The notes beneath the pieces were generated by a model, which was not told the DNA's origin, did no database searches, and was given only the letters and a program-made list of their open reading frames with translations. The translations under genes were made by a program, and so were the position numbers. A stretch of 64,000 nt of DNA from NCBI RefSeq assembly GCF_946222305.1, contig NZ_CAMIHZ010000003.1, forward strand, positions 74,785 to 138,784. Direction: 5' to 3'. This document shows, piece by piece, positions 36,349 to 44,718 of the stretch; within the stretch, counting starts at the first letter, position 1, and each line of letters opens with the position of its first letter. This DNA comes from an uncultured Corynebacterium sp. GTDB lineage: Bacteria > Actinomycetota > Actinomycetes > Mycobacteriales > Mycobacteriaceae.

Positions 36349-36852
36349 TCATGCCAGCGCCGTGTACTCCTGAATGCTGGGGCGCCACCATCCCGCACGT
36401 TCGGCGACAAGGTGCTTAAAACGAGTGGGTGTAACTTTTTCCAATCCAGCCAAATAATCGGGAATTTGAGCCCGCGGAATCCGCAGCCCGACGGTGAGGT
36501 GTGGTATCCACTGCCTTCCCTTTCCATCGGGATTTGCGGCGGATATTTTCCGGGCAACCTCGTGCATTTCATCTGTGGTTTCCAATAACCACGTCACGGT
36601 TTGTTTACTGCGAGTGCCAAATATGGCGGTACCGGCCCGATAAAACTCCGCAGGCATCACTCCTGGCAGTAATTCGGCCGCAAGTTTCACCACTTGAGGA
36701 TCCATTTTCTGAGCGAATGTAATGGTGATATGAGGGCGTTGTTTCTGCAATGGCAGACCAAGTTCTGCAAGACCGGAGAAGATTTCTTGCACCTGCTGTT
36801 CTTGCCGATCCGGCAAATACAGCAAAATATTCTCAGGGGACCTAATGGACAT
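36349..36852 (-). CDS. 2H phosphoesterase (2'-5' RNA ligase-like)
   Basis: Protein of 167 residues with the two H-x-T/S motifs of the 2H superfamily: RPHITITFAQ and IPHLTVGLRI. Members include 2'-5' RNA ligases and cyclic phosphodiesterases. ATG 36852 has a GAGG site 12 nt upstream; ATG 36864 overlaps that site. It is divergent from the secreted-protein gene at 37170. RNA or cyclic-nucleotide substrate unknown. Confidence 0.85.
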   Translation of the reverse strand: MSIRSPENILLYLPDRQEQQVQEIFSGLAELGLPLQKQRPHITITFAQKMDPQVVKLAAELLPGVMPAEFYRAGTAIFGTRSKQTVTWLLETTDEMHEVARKISAANPDGKGRQWIPHLTVGLRIPRAQIPDYLAGLEKVTPTRFKHLVAERAGWWRPSIQEYTALA

Positions 36853-37169
36853 TACTCTAATCATCCTCTACTTAAGGTCGAAGGTTCAGAAACGCCACTA
36901 TTGAGGTTGCTTATCCCAGTTCAGGTAGCAATTTTAGGGCATATTTAGCAGATCTAGCCGAAACCGTTAATGTAAAACCAAGGTTAACTCGTTGTCTCAA
37001 TCGCATAAAGATAACGAAGAGACGCTAACGCATTGAACCCCTGTTCGTTGGCCCAAGTAAGGCACGCTCTTTGAACTGCTGCAAGGAGCGTACCTGTGCA
37101 AGACACATTCCACATGGATGAGAACTCCATTGTGTTTGTTCATCGACAATCGCCTACGAAAGGAAGACC
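36853..37169. promoter_or_regulatory. Divergent region upstream of four-cysteine secreted protein
   Basis: About 317 bp, AT-rich near 36900-37000, with no convincing coding frame. GAAAGGAAG just before ATG 37170 is a strong ribosome site. No operator is recognised. Confidence 0.35.
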
Positions 37170-37706
37170 ATGTCCTCCCCACGTTCGCTTTCCAAGAAAC
37201 TTGCCCTCACCACCGGCGCACTTGGCGCCGCCCTCACCCTTGGCGCATTCGGCAGCACTGCTGCAGCGGGCGCAGCCCCAACCCACCACAACCCTGCCCC
37301 CAATAAGCCCATCATCACCGATAGCTTCACTGTCATCGATAGCAGCAACCAGACCCTTTGCGATGTCTACAGCTACTTCACCCCTGGCACCAATAAGGGA
37401 GAGGTCAATACCATTTGCCGCACTAAGCACGAGCCGGTAAATGTCGTGCCCAATTGCCCTCCCACCCCTTCTACTAAGCCAGTACTGACAACTTTCGGCA
37501 CCCGCGGCAAGTTGGACTGCACCTCCCAAGGCAGCCCAATGCACAACGTCACCCACCTGCAGGTTGGCCAAACCAAGACTGCTACCCCTGCTGGCCACGG
37601 TGCGCCTGTAACCATCACTGCTCTGCAAAATGGCATCTTCAAGATCTCCGGTCCAGCCGGCTCGATCGGCAAGATTGGCCCTGGCATGATGCGCGTAGAG
37701 GCGTAG
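37170..37706 (+). CDS. Secreted four-cysteine protein, paralogue A
   Basis: Exported protein of 178 residues with a Sec signal peptide (SKKLALTTGALGAALTLGAF, cleavage near AGAAP). The mature domain has exactly four cysteines in TLCDVYSYF, VNTICRT, VPNCPPT and KLDCTSQGSPMHNV, then a Gly-rich end IGKIGPGMMRVEA. All four cysteines and the blocks GEV-x3-C, PNC, KLDCT-x-QGS and IGPG are shared with the neighbouring lipoprotein at 37912, so the two are a tandem duplication with different anchoring. No known function. Confidence 0.83.
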   Translation: MSSPRSLSKKLALTTGALGAALTLGAFGSTAAAGAAPTHHNPAPNKPIITDSFTVIDSSNQTLCDVYSYFTPGTNKGEVNTICRTKHEPVNVVPNCPPTPSTKPVLTTFGTRGKLDCTSQGSPMHNVTHLQVGQTKTATPAGHGAPVTITALQNGIFKISGPAGSIGKIGPGMMRVEA

Positions 37707-37911
37707 AGCGAGCACCTAGCCACCAACTCAAAAAGGATAGCCGGGCGTGGTCACGTTCACGCTTCAACGGTTCCTCCCCAGGCACTTGGCGCTAACAAAA
37801 TAGGCACCAAGGGCCGGGGCTTTCGTGTACTTTGCGGGGTAACTGCTGGCCGTCCATCTCATGTCCTCTGACTTCCAACCACCCCCCCCAACCCAGCAAG
37901 AGGAACCCCAT

Positions 37912-38670
37912 ATGCCTAGCCACCTCCCCACTCGCACAATCGCAGTTTTCGTCTGCACGCTCACTACTGCTTTCTCGCTGATAGCTTGCACCTCTTCCTC
38001 TAGCTCTGACAGCGCTTCTTCATCTATTTCCGACGCCAAGGGCTCCCAGTCAAACGTCCCAGCTCAAGATGAATCCTCCTCTTCTCCCGGAGCCGATGAC
38101 CAGCACGAGTCCAAGAAGCCAAACCCTAATGATGGTGCCGAGGGCGTCAAACCAAATCCAACCCCGGGGTCCAGCAGCACCAACGACAGTGTGCGTAGTG
38201 GTCAAGGCACCAAAGAAAAGCCGTCAGGGACGGAAGATGGCGCACGGCAATCCACTGATCCTTCCCAACTTCAGCTAATGGATTCCCAGACGATCGTATC
38301 CAGTAAGGGGGCGGTGAAATGCGATGTGCATCGCTATAGGAACAAGGTAAAGAACGAAGGCGAAGTGCATGCAGTATGCATGACTAGGAATGCTCCTAAG
38401 GTTGCAGAGTTGCCGAATTGCATTCCATCGCTTTCCCAGACCCCAGTAATCATGGTGGACAAAACGGGCGCCAAGCTAGATTGCACAACCCAAGGTTCAG
38501 TCATGAGCAACGTGAAGAACCTAGCCCCGCAGGGTGCGACAGTCACAATCAACCCGCCGGCGCCGGGTGCCGCTATTGGGTTCTCAGAGTCAGCGGGCGA
38601 GGTCATTCAGATCAAGGGCGGTGGCCGCCCCATCGGGTTGATTGGGCCAGGAAAAGTCTCGCTCCAATAG
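37912..38670 (+). CDS. Four-cysteine lipoprotein, paralogue B
   Basis: Lipoprotein of 252 residues; lipobox LIAC follows the signal peptide (TIAVFVCTLTTAFSLIAC). A long Ser/Asp/Pro/Asn-rich linker of about 110 residues precedes a domain paralogous to the preceding gene: VKCDVHRY, EVHAVCMT, LPNCIPS, KLDCTTQGSVMSNV and IGLIGPGKVSLQ. ATG 37912 has an AGAGGAA site and a proper signal peptide; the upstream ATG 37861 does not. The linker length suggests the domain is held away from the membrane, through or beyond the cell wall. Confidence 0.85.
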   Translation: MPSHLPTRTIAVFVCTLTTAFSLIACTSSSSSDSASSSISDAKGSQSNVPAQDESSSSPGADDQHESKKPNPNDGAEGVKPNPTPGSSSTNDSVRSGQGTKEKPSGTEDGARQSTDPSQLQLMDSQTIVSSKGAVKCDVHRYRNKVKNEGEVHAVCMTRNAPKVAELPNCIPSLSQTPVIMVDKTGAKLDCTTQGSVMSNVKNLAPQGATVTINPPAPGAAIGFSESAGEVIQIKGGGRPIGLIGPGKVSLQ

Positions 38671-38866
38671 CAGCTACTCGCACGCCTTCCTAGGTTTTAG
38701 TGTCCTTCAGAAAGTCGCTGATGACAGCGAGTTGATAGGTACAAACTTGGCCTCTTAACCGACATGAGGCTGGTTCAGTGCCAATAGCACGTGAAGCGCA
38801 CGAACCGTCGGGTAAACGAAACCCAATGCACGTTAAAAGACAAACATTTTCAGATATGTTGGGCGC

Positions 38867-39640
38867 ATGAATTCCCCCAGCGATATCTGGTCCGCCAGCG
38901 ACTATGCTCCGACAGCTGTGCGCCTGCGACCAGTTTCCCAATTAGTGGCAGTAGAACTAGCCAAACGAGTACCCAGCCCCGCAACGGTAGTCGACATCGG
39001 TTCTGGGCACGGTGATGGAGTCTCAGCTCTCTCCTCCCTTGGATACACCGCAATCGCCATAGAGCCAACCGCCCAGATCCGCGAAATCGGTCAGCAACAC
39101 GTACCCAATGTCACTTGGCTGGACACGTTAGGCGAAGCCACTGGCTTAAAGGATTCATCCGTTGATGCGATCACGAGCACGTTTGGAGCAATGTTCTGTG
39201 ACCCAGCTGAGGGACCAGCAGAATGGGCCCGCATTCTACGCCCGGGTGGCAAGTTGGTAATGACCGTATGGAACCAAGAAGGCTTCCTCGCCACCATGAC
39301 CGATGCGATGATGGAGGCAGTCAGCCCAGGCGCCTCAAAACAGGTCCCGCCGCACATGGCGTGGGGCATCAGTGAGACGGCCCACGAACGACTTTCGCAA
39401 TGGTTCGATAACACCTGCATTGAGCACCGCACCCTTGACTGGTCTTTCGACAACGTAGATACGGGTATGCAGCTCTACCACGAAGGCAGCCCGACACATG
39501 CGTGGATGGCCCCCAAAGCCGGCCCCCGCCGAGAGGCACTGTGGACCGCGTTGCGCGATCATCTCGAAGCTCATGCCGACAGTGCTGGACGGATTCAGTC
39601 AACTACCGGCTATGCGCTCATCTCAGCGCAACGACGTTGA
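38867..39640 (+). CDS. Class I SAM-dependent methyltransferase
   Basis: Methyltransferase of 257 residues. SAM-binding motif I is VVDIGSGHGDGVSALSSLGY, the acidic motif is IAIEPTAQ, and motif post-I includes VDAITSTFGAMFC and WARILRPGGKLVMTVWNQ. This is the type 11 group acting on small molecules or quinones/lipids; the substrate cannot be told. It is downstream of the four-cysteine genes and upstream of a degenerate stretch. Confidence 0.87.
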   Translation: MNSPSDIWSASDYAPTAVRLRPVSQLVAVELAKRVPSPATVVDIGSGHGDGVSALSSLGYTAIAIEPTAQIREIGQQHVPNVTWLDTLGEATGLKDSSVDAITSTFGAMFCDPAEGPAEWARILRPGGKLVMTVWNQEGFLATMTDAMMEAVSPGASKQVPPHMAWGISETAHERLSQWFDNTCIEHRTLDWSFDNVDTGMQLYHEGSPTHAWMAPKAGPRREALWTALRDHLEAHADSAGRIQSTTGYALISAQRR

Positions 39641-39652
39641 CAGACTTGAACC

Positions 39653-39903
39653 CTACTGGGGAACGGCAGTCGATGGTGCTTTGAGAACAACTTTCCCAGC
39701 ACCGGGGAGCAACGCACTTTGTACTGGCAACACCAGGGTATCCCCAAGCACAGCATAGCCAGTCCCAACCTCAGGTATGACCTTCGTCAAAATATGAAAC
39801 TTGTGGCTCTAAACCATTTGAAATAGAGAGGTCTCCAGCAGGTGAACCCTAGGGACAAGTAGCGGAAGGTCTGTCCAGATCCGACCAATACTGCAAATTA
39901 GAA
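39653..39903 (-). pseudogene. Possible degenerate gene remnant
   Basis: Minus-strand frame ending at TAG 39655-39653. It reads SHKFHILTKVIPEVGTGYAV then LGDTLVLPVQSALLPGAGKV in protein-like composition, and is interrupted once by TAG (near 39812) upstream of which the frame continues as IWTDLPLLVPRVHLLETSLF. No start or ribosome site is visible and the product is not recognised. Taken as a decayed 3' end. Confidence 0.35.
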
Positions 39904-40440
39904 AGCTTCAAAAGCCGATAATCTGCGGAACAAATAAAAGCCGGCACACCACGATGACAATGTAAGGGTCAGCAATGTAGTAGCTCAAGATCCCGCATCG
40001 ACAATCAACGCCCACGTAACTTCCACAACTACGTCACCACTACCACGTCACTATCCACCGTGGCCCAGCCCCCAACAGTCGTGCGACCAGCAAACAATGG
40101 CAACCAACTGGCCTCATTTATGGTGCCCAACCATGTGGTCGTAGCTATGGCGATCGACGTTTTCTTCAAGGCTGAAATCCACTAATCAACTAAGGTCTCA
40201 CCATGATCGAAGTCGCACTTGGAGCCTGTTTGCTCACATTTACGGCGCTGGCTTTCGATCACCATGCCGTCCATGTGCGGGTCAAGCGAGAAACACAGAA
40301 GTAAGGCAGCGCTTAAAAAGGGCGCATACAGCGGATTGAGGTGACATGCACAGAAACATGCACATCACTATGACGTCCAACTAGATTTGAACTCCACCGA
40401 ATCCCGTTGGTAGTTAACATGCGCAACGTTCTACCCGTAC
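39904..40440. other. Stretch without a supported gene
   Basis: A plus-strand frame of about 75 codons ending at 40185 is open but has no start codon or ribosome site, and repeated ACGTCAC words occur near 40030-40055. A mini-ORF at 40203 is listed separately. The stretch looks like decayed DNA between the two methyltransferase genes. Confidence 0.4.
40203..40304 (+). CDS. Possible 33-residue membrane microprotein
   Basis: ATG 40203 opens a 33-codon frame: a hydrophobic first half (EVALGACLLTFTALAF) and a basic end (HVRVKRETQK), a typical single-helix layout with the positive end inside. AAGG lies 8 nt before the start. It is in otherwise gene-free sequence, so it may be real or the chance product of decay. 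Confidence 0.25.
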   Translation: MIEVALGACLLTFTALAFDHHAVHVRVKRETQK

Positions 40441-41040
40441 TTAGGAGTGATTCCACACCAATAGGTAGCGAAACAATGGGAGCCGCCGGAAGGAACACCC
40501 CGGCAAGCATGCGCGTGCCTGTGTTCGAACTTGCCGATAAGTCAAGGGAAACTCGAACTTTTTGGGTGCCGAATCTTCTACGTAATCACGGAGCTTTGCA
40601 TAGAACCGGTGCTGAACTGCTCCGATAACATCGTAGACAAAGTCGACTGTGGTCGTACTCCTGGCTAAGCCGAGGATCACCAACGTGCCGCCCGGGGAAA
40701 CTAGACTGCGCAGCCGGGCCAGCGCCGCTTCAAACTCCGGAAAGTGATGAACCGTTGCTACTGCAGTGACAAAATCAAACTGCCGTTCTCCAAAGTCATG
40801 GGTCAGCACATCCCCTTGCACCCATCGGACTCCACACTCACGCCGACGCGCAGTGACTATTACATCATGATTGGCATCAATCCCTGTCACGGTCAAGCCA
40901 CGGGCACTCAATACTTGTGCCAAAAGACCCTCACCGCATCCCACGTCGAGTGCGCTATTCATTGTCGGCTGACAGTGCTCAAGAATCAGATTATGATAGT
41001 GCCGATTATGGTTCCAACCGTCCTGAATGAATTTCTGCAT
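40441..41040 (-). CDS. Class I SAM-dependent methyltransferase next to higA
   Basis: Methyltransferase of 199 residues, type 11/12 group. Motif I is LDVGCGEGLLAQVLSARGL, acidic motif GIDANHDV, and FDFVTAVATVHHFPEFEAAL with LVSPGGTLVILGLARS follows. The C-terminus is Arg/Cys-rich (ARACLPGCSFRRLPLFRYL). It starts 7 nt after higA (41048) on the same strand (TTG 41055 is an alternative that overlaps), so it is probably cotranscribed with the antitoxin remnant. The target is unknown. Confidence 0.82.
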   Translation of the reverse strand: MQKFIQDGWNHNRHYHNLILEHCQPTMNSALDVGCGEGLLAQVLSARGLTVTGIDANHDVIVTARRRECGVRWVQGDVLTHDFGERQFDFVTAVATVHHFPEFEAALARLRSLVSPGGTLVILGLARSTTTVDFVYDVIGAVQHRFYAKLRDYVEDSAPKKFEFPLTYRQVRTQARACLPGCSFRRLPLFRYLLVWNHS

Positions 41041-41047
41041 TCCTGAT

Positions 41048-41347
41048 TCACGCAACCTGGTGTGGCTTGATCAACTCAAGCTGATCAGCAATCGCTTCGC
41101 TCTCTACATCGAGGTCATAGTGCGACTGCAGGTTGATCCAAAACTGCGCCGTCATGCCGAAGAATCGACCGAGACGCAAGGCAGTGTCGGCAGTGATACG
41201 GGGCTTGCCACATACAATCTCGTTGATGCGTCGAGGCGGAACGCCGATAGACACCGCGAGTTTATGCTGCGTAATGCCCATTTGTTCCAGGAATTCCTCC
41301 ATAAGGATTTCCCCGGGATGGATCGGAGGGTAAAACTTGTCATCCAT
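41048..41347 (-). CDS. higA: HigA-family antitoxin (XRE helix-turn-helix), orphan
   Basis: Antitoxin of 99 residues. PPIHPGEILMEEFLEQMGIT is the family's N-terminal signature, the helix-turn-helix is QHKLAVSIGVPPRRINEIV, followed by GKPRITADTALRLGRFFG and WINLQSHYDLD. HigA normally neutralises the HigB ribosome-dependent mRNase and represses the operon. The higB gene just upstream is inactivated, so this is an antitoxin without an active local toxin. It could still act as a repressor or as an anti-addiction factor against other HigB systems. Confidence 0.92.
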   Translation of the reverse strand: MDDKFYPPIHPGEILMEEFLEQMGITQHKLAVSIGVPPRRINEIVCGKPRITADTALRLGRFFGMTAQFWINLQSHYDLDVESEAIADQLELIKPHQVA

Positions 41348-41355
41348 GTCGCTTC

Positions 41356-41625
41356 CTAGTGATAGTCGACAATCTCCACGTCACGTGGTCCAGACGAAGC
41401 AAATGCGCCATTGGCTGCTGATTCTGATACTGTACTGCCCCGCTTGGTCGCCACTGAGTTTTCCAGTTGGTTACCGAGCGGCACCTTTAGTTCGACCAAC
41501 TCAGTTGCAGCATTCAGCACCAGAAGGTTGTTCAACGCCCGCCGGTGCAGACGAGGATCAAGACGTTTCGGACGCTGCCATCGAAATCAGCGCTCAGTTT
41601 CCTTGTCTCCAAAGGAGACGATCAC
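41356..41625 (-). pseudogene. higB: Inactivated higB toxin gene
   Basis: Read on the minus strand from GTG 41625, the sequence encodes VIVSFGDKETER, then TGA, then in the same frame RWQRPKRLDPRLHRRALNNL and TELVELKVPLGNQLE, as in HigB/RelE toxins. A one-base shift in an A-run then gives the next HigB block in another frame (LSGDQAGQYSIRI, QWRICFVWT), and a second shift restores the first frame for the canonical end RDVEIVDYH before TAG 41358-41356. One nonsense change and two frameshifts make an active toxin very unlikely. It ends 8 nt before higA. Confidence 0.85.
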
Positions 41626-41666
41626 GACGCCATCTTCCCATTACATAACGCCTCGCGTCCATAACG

Positions 41667-41695
41667 CTAGACGTTGAACTTGAATTCCGCGAAGT
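41667..41695. repeat. Degenerate copy A of the ychF 3' end
   Basis: CTAGACGTTGAACTTGAATTC and following bases match the last codons of ychF (43350-43378); read on the minus strand it still encodes EFKFNV then stop. About 22-24 of 29 positions match ychF, and the match to copy B is longer (about 50 bp). Confidence 0.7.
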
Positions 41696-41766
41696 GTCGT
41701 TGCAAGGTTGCTTACTCGCTTGTAAAAGACAAGCGTAAGCCACGAAACACTGGTACGGTGCGGACT

Positions 41767-42117
41767 ATGCCTAACGAAGCTTTTGCTATCCGCCAGGTCA
41801 CCTTCGACTGCCACCATCCTTCCAAGCTAGCCCAGTTTTGGTCGGCGGCAACTAACTGCGAGATCGTTGCAGATTATGGGGACTTCGTTTTGGTCGATTC
41901 CACCCCCGCGTTGGGCTTTCAGCGCGTTTCGGATCCCACGCCTGGCAAGAATCGTATACATATCGACGGTGGCGGGGTTGACCGCGAAATCCTTGTGCAG
42001 CGCCTTAAGAGTTTGGGCGCTATCGAACTTAGCTCCCACGAGGCGCCGGGTCTGGTTTGGACCGTAATGCAGGATCCGGAAGGCAACGAGTTTTGCGTGG
42101 GCAGCCCCGAAGCCTAG
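41767..42117 (+). CDS. VOC (glyoxalase/bleomycin-resistance) superfamily protein
   Basis: Protein of 116 residues with one betaalphabeta-betabetabeta unit pair: FAIRQVTFDCHHPSKLAQFW, FVLVDSTPALGFQRV, GKNRIHIDGGGVDREILVQR, and WTVMQDPEGNEFCVG at the end. The last block holds the usual metal Glu. Members of this small group include antibiotic-binding and glyoxalase-like proteins. ATG 41767 gives the standard start. It lies between two ychF 3'-end repeats and is likely part of an inserted segment. Confidence 0.83.
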   Translation: MPNEAFAIRQVTFDCHHPSKLAQFWSAATNCEIVADYGDFVLVDSTPALGFQRVSDPTPGKNRIHIDGGGVDREILVQRLKSLGAIELSSHEAPGLVWTVMQDPEGNEFCVGSPEA

Positions 42118-42146
42118 CTAAACGTTAAATTTGAATTCGACGACGT
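42118..42146. repeat. Degenerate copy B of the ychF 3' end
   Basis: CTAAACGTTAAATTTGAATTC and following bases match the end of ychF at 26 of 29 positions and encode VVEFKFNV then stop on the minus strand, although no upstream ychF sequence is attached. It starts directly after the VOC stop codon. Confidence 0.75.
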
Positions 42147-42530
42147 GTCGTTGCAAAGTCACCTTCTCATTCGTGAATGGCAGCTAAAAACCACCACACC
42201 CGGCTATGTGCGACAAAGATAGAGTGCACACTAGGTAGCCTCAGCTCCCGCTCCTCGTGCAGCAGCGTCCTTTAACAAGACATACATGGGATTCGCCCCA
42301 CATACGGTTAGTTCAGGCTTCCGATGTCGCCCAAGCGACCCGTTGAAACTTAACCGAACGGTCCGTGCGGAACGCTCGGCCGTAAATAGGATTGATGCCG
42401 CGCAGAGGCGGGCGCGAATGCATTAAACGTCCTGTCTGCTACCCCCCGTTCTACCGGTCCGACCACCTGCCGATGCACGATACCTGGACGCCGATGTGGG
42501 TATACCCGCTTGGCGCGTAGCATTGGCGAC
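42147..42530. other. Region without a supported gene before DUF488 gene
   Basis: About 384 bp. The first 30 bp still resemble the sequence after repeat A. No start codon with a ribosome site and no recognisable protein fragment was found; base composition changes toward higher G+C around 42380. Confidence 0.4.
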
Positions 42531-43073
42531 ATGCGCATTTTCACCGTGGGACACTCCAACCTCGAGTTCGAGGACTTCGCTGAAATGATCAAGGCTGCCG
42601 GTGTGGCATCCATCGTGGATGTGCGCAAGCTGCCCGGATCCAGGAAGTACCCGTGGTTCAACGGCGACCACCTTGCCGAACACCTTCCCACATGTGGCAT
42701 CACTTACAGCAGAAGCGAGGGCCTCACCGGGCGGCGCAACGTGTCCCACTCGGTGCCGTTTGAGGTTAACGGCAACTGGCGTAACCGCAGCTTCCACAAT
42801 TACGCCGACCATGCGCTGGGCGGGGAGTTCTCGGACGCGCTCTCGCAACTACGGGCGAACGCCGCCGAAACCCCCACCGCGATCATGTGCGCCGAGGCGG
42901 TGTGGTGGCGCTGCCACCGGCGTATCATCGCCGACCACCTCATCGCCCACGGTGACGAGGTTGGCCACATTATGGGCCCGGGTGCAGCCGGGGCGAAGGT
43001 GAGCGAGGCAACGCTCAACGACGGCGCAGTCATCGGCAACGATCTCCTCGTACGCTACCCCGAGCGGGGCTAG
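42531..43073 (+). CDS. DUF488 family protein
   Basis: Protein of 180 residues. The N-terminus RIFTVGHSNLEFEDFAEMI and VASIVDVRKLPGSRKYPWF, and the C-terminal CAEAVWWRCHRRIIADHLIA, are diagnostic of DUF488; the C-x5-W-x-C-H-R element is thought to bind metal. Function is unknown. ATG 42531 is preferred to ATG 42510. The G+C content is clearly higher than that of its neighbours and it lies in the segment flanked by ychF repeats, suggesting transfer. Confidence 0.87.
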   Translation: MRIFTVGHSNLEFEDFAEMIKAAGVASIVDVRKLPGSRKYPWFNGDHLAEHLPTCGITYSRSEGLTGRRNVSHSVPFEVNGNWRNRSFHNYADHALGGEFSDALSQLRANAAETPTAIMCAEAVWWRCHRRIIADHLIAHGDEVGHIMGPGAAGAKVSEATLNDGAVIGNDLLVRYPERG

Positions 43074-43102
43074 CGCGTACACCAGAGGCCAGGGGGTGCG
43101 GA

Positions 43103-43255
43103 AACTCGGACTACGACTCAGTCAGCCACGGCATCCTCCTCGGCCTGACCTCAGGCGCGACCTACGCCTTGTATTCATGGAGCGCCCGCCACCTTATGAG
43201 CAGCAGCATCGGAGGCACACCAGCGGATAGCACGCTCAAACGAGCTTTAGGTTAG
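43103..43255 (+). pseudogene. EamA/DMT transporter fragment
   Basis: A 50-codon frame encodes HGILLGLTSGATYALYSWSA then RHLMSSSIGG, the start of the second EamA repeat of drug/metabolite transporters, and ends at TAG 43253. The first half of the gene and the rest of the second repeat are absent, and no start codon is available. A clear remnant of a deleted transporter gene. Confidence 0.7.
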
Positions 43256-43349
43256 GAAATCTGAACCGCTCAATCTAAGAAGACCACCGGTAGCCCCGGT
43301 AGTGCCCCAAAGCGTCAAATCGAAAACGTTCTACTGACTTGCCACGGCC

Positions 43350-44435
43350 CTAAACGTTAAACTTGAACTCCACGACGTCGCCGTCGGACATCACGTAGTC
43401 CTTGCCCTCTTGACGCACCTTGCCCGCCGCACGAGCTTCGGCCATGGAGCCGAGGGCGTCAAGATCCTCAAAAGCAACGATCTCCGCCTTGATAAAGCCG
43501 CGCTCGAAGTCGGAGTGAATGACTCCAGCGGCCTGGGGGGCCGTGGACCCCTGACGAATGGTCCAGGCGCGGGATTCCTTAGGCCCAGCAGTGAGGTAGG
43601 TCTGCAGACCGAGGGTTGCGAAACCGGCCTTGGCAAGCGTCTGCAGGCCCGGCTCATCCTGGCCGACAGAAGCCAACAACTCAGCGGCTTCGTCATCATC
43701 AAGCTCCAGCAACTCGGCCTCGGTGGCCGCATCGAGGAAAACGCAATCGGCCGGTGCCACGAGGTCACGCAGCTCCTGCTTCTTGGCATCGTCGGTCAGC
43801 ACGGCCTCATCGGAGTTGAAGACATAAAGGAAGGGCTTGGCGGTGAGGAAGTGCAGATCGCGCACGGTGTTCAGATCCAGCTCACCCTTGGCTGCGGCAG
43901 ACGACAAAGTACGGCCGTCCTCCAGGATTTCCTGTGCCTTCTTCGCGCCATCTACCTGCTCGGCAAGCTCCTTGTTCTTCCGGGCTTCCTTTTCCAGACG
44001 TGGCAGGGCTTTTTCCACCGTCTGCAGATCAGCCAGGATCAGCTCTGTCTCGATGACGGAAATATCAGCTTGGGGATCAACCCGACCGTCAACGTGAATC
44101 ACGTTGTCGTCCGAGAACGCGCGAACCACTTGGCAGATCGCATCGGCCTCGCGGATGTTGGCGAGGAAGGCATTACCCATGCCTTCGCCATCGGACGCAC
44201 CCTTAACGATGCCGGCAATATCTACGAAGGACACGGTTGCCGGGAGAATGCGTTCGGATCCGAAGATCTCGGCCAGGCGGTTCAGCCGTGGGTCAGGCAA
44301 CTCGACTAGTCCCACATTCGGCTCGATCGTTGCGAAGGGGTAGTTAGCCGCCAGCACATCGTTACGGGTCAGGGCATTAAACAGCGTGGACTTGCCAACG
44401 TTGGGCAGGCCGACGATTCCTAGAGTCAAAGTCAC
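43350..44435 (-). CDS. ychF: Ribosome-binding ATPase YchF
   Basis: Obg-related P-loop protein of about 361 residues. G1 is GIVGLPNVGKSTLFNALT, switch regions include FATIEPNVG and SFVDIAGIVKGASDGEGMGN, the specificity motif is FNSDEA, and the C-terminal TGS domain ends GDVVEFKFNV. YchF hydrolyses ATP preferentially and associates with ribosomes. The start is probably GTG 44435 or ATG 44444; ATG 44465 gives extra residues. The 3' end matches two repeats at 41667 and 42118. Confidence 0.95.
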   Translation of the reverse strand: MTLTLGIVGLPNVGKSTLFNALTRNDVLAANYPFATIEPNVGLVELPDPRLNRLAEIFGSERILPATVSFVDIAGIVKGASDGEGMGNAFLANIREADAICQVVRAFSDDNVIHVDGRVDPQADISVIETELILADLQTVEKALPRLEKEARKNKELAEQVDGAKKAQEILEDGRTLSSAAAKGELDLNTVRDLHFLTAKPFLYVFNSDEAVLTDDAKKQELRDLVAPADCVFLDAATEAELLELDDDEAAELLASVGQDEPGLQTLAKAGFATLGLQTYLTAGPKESRAWTIRQGSTAPQAAGVIHSDFERGFIKAEIVAFEDLDALGSMAEARAAGKVRQEGKDYVMSDGDVVEFKFNV

Positions 44436-44718
44436 GCCCACCATTGTATCCAGAGCACCACTCATGGCCGAACGATGGCATCACCCAGACCCCTCTAGAG
44501 CAATACATACCAATTTAAAACAATATCCAAAGACCTTGGCGCAATTTTGTCGCAATATTTTTCGTTGTATTTATGGCAATTTGCCACCTTGGAGCTGGCT
44601 GTGACCTTATAGTGAGAACACCTTGAAAGTTCACCTCCCCAACATGCTTTCCGGTTCAAGGTCACAAAAACCGGTTACAACACGTGCGGGGAGAAGCTCA
44701 GAAAGAGAGGGCACCCTC

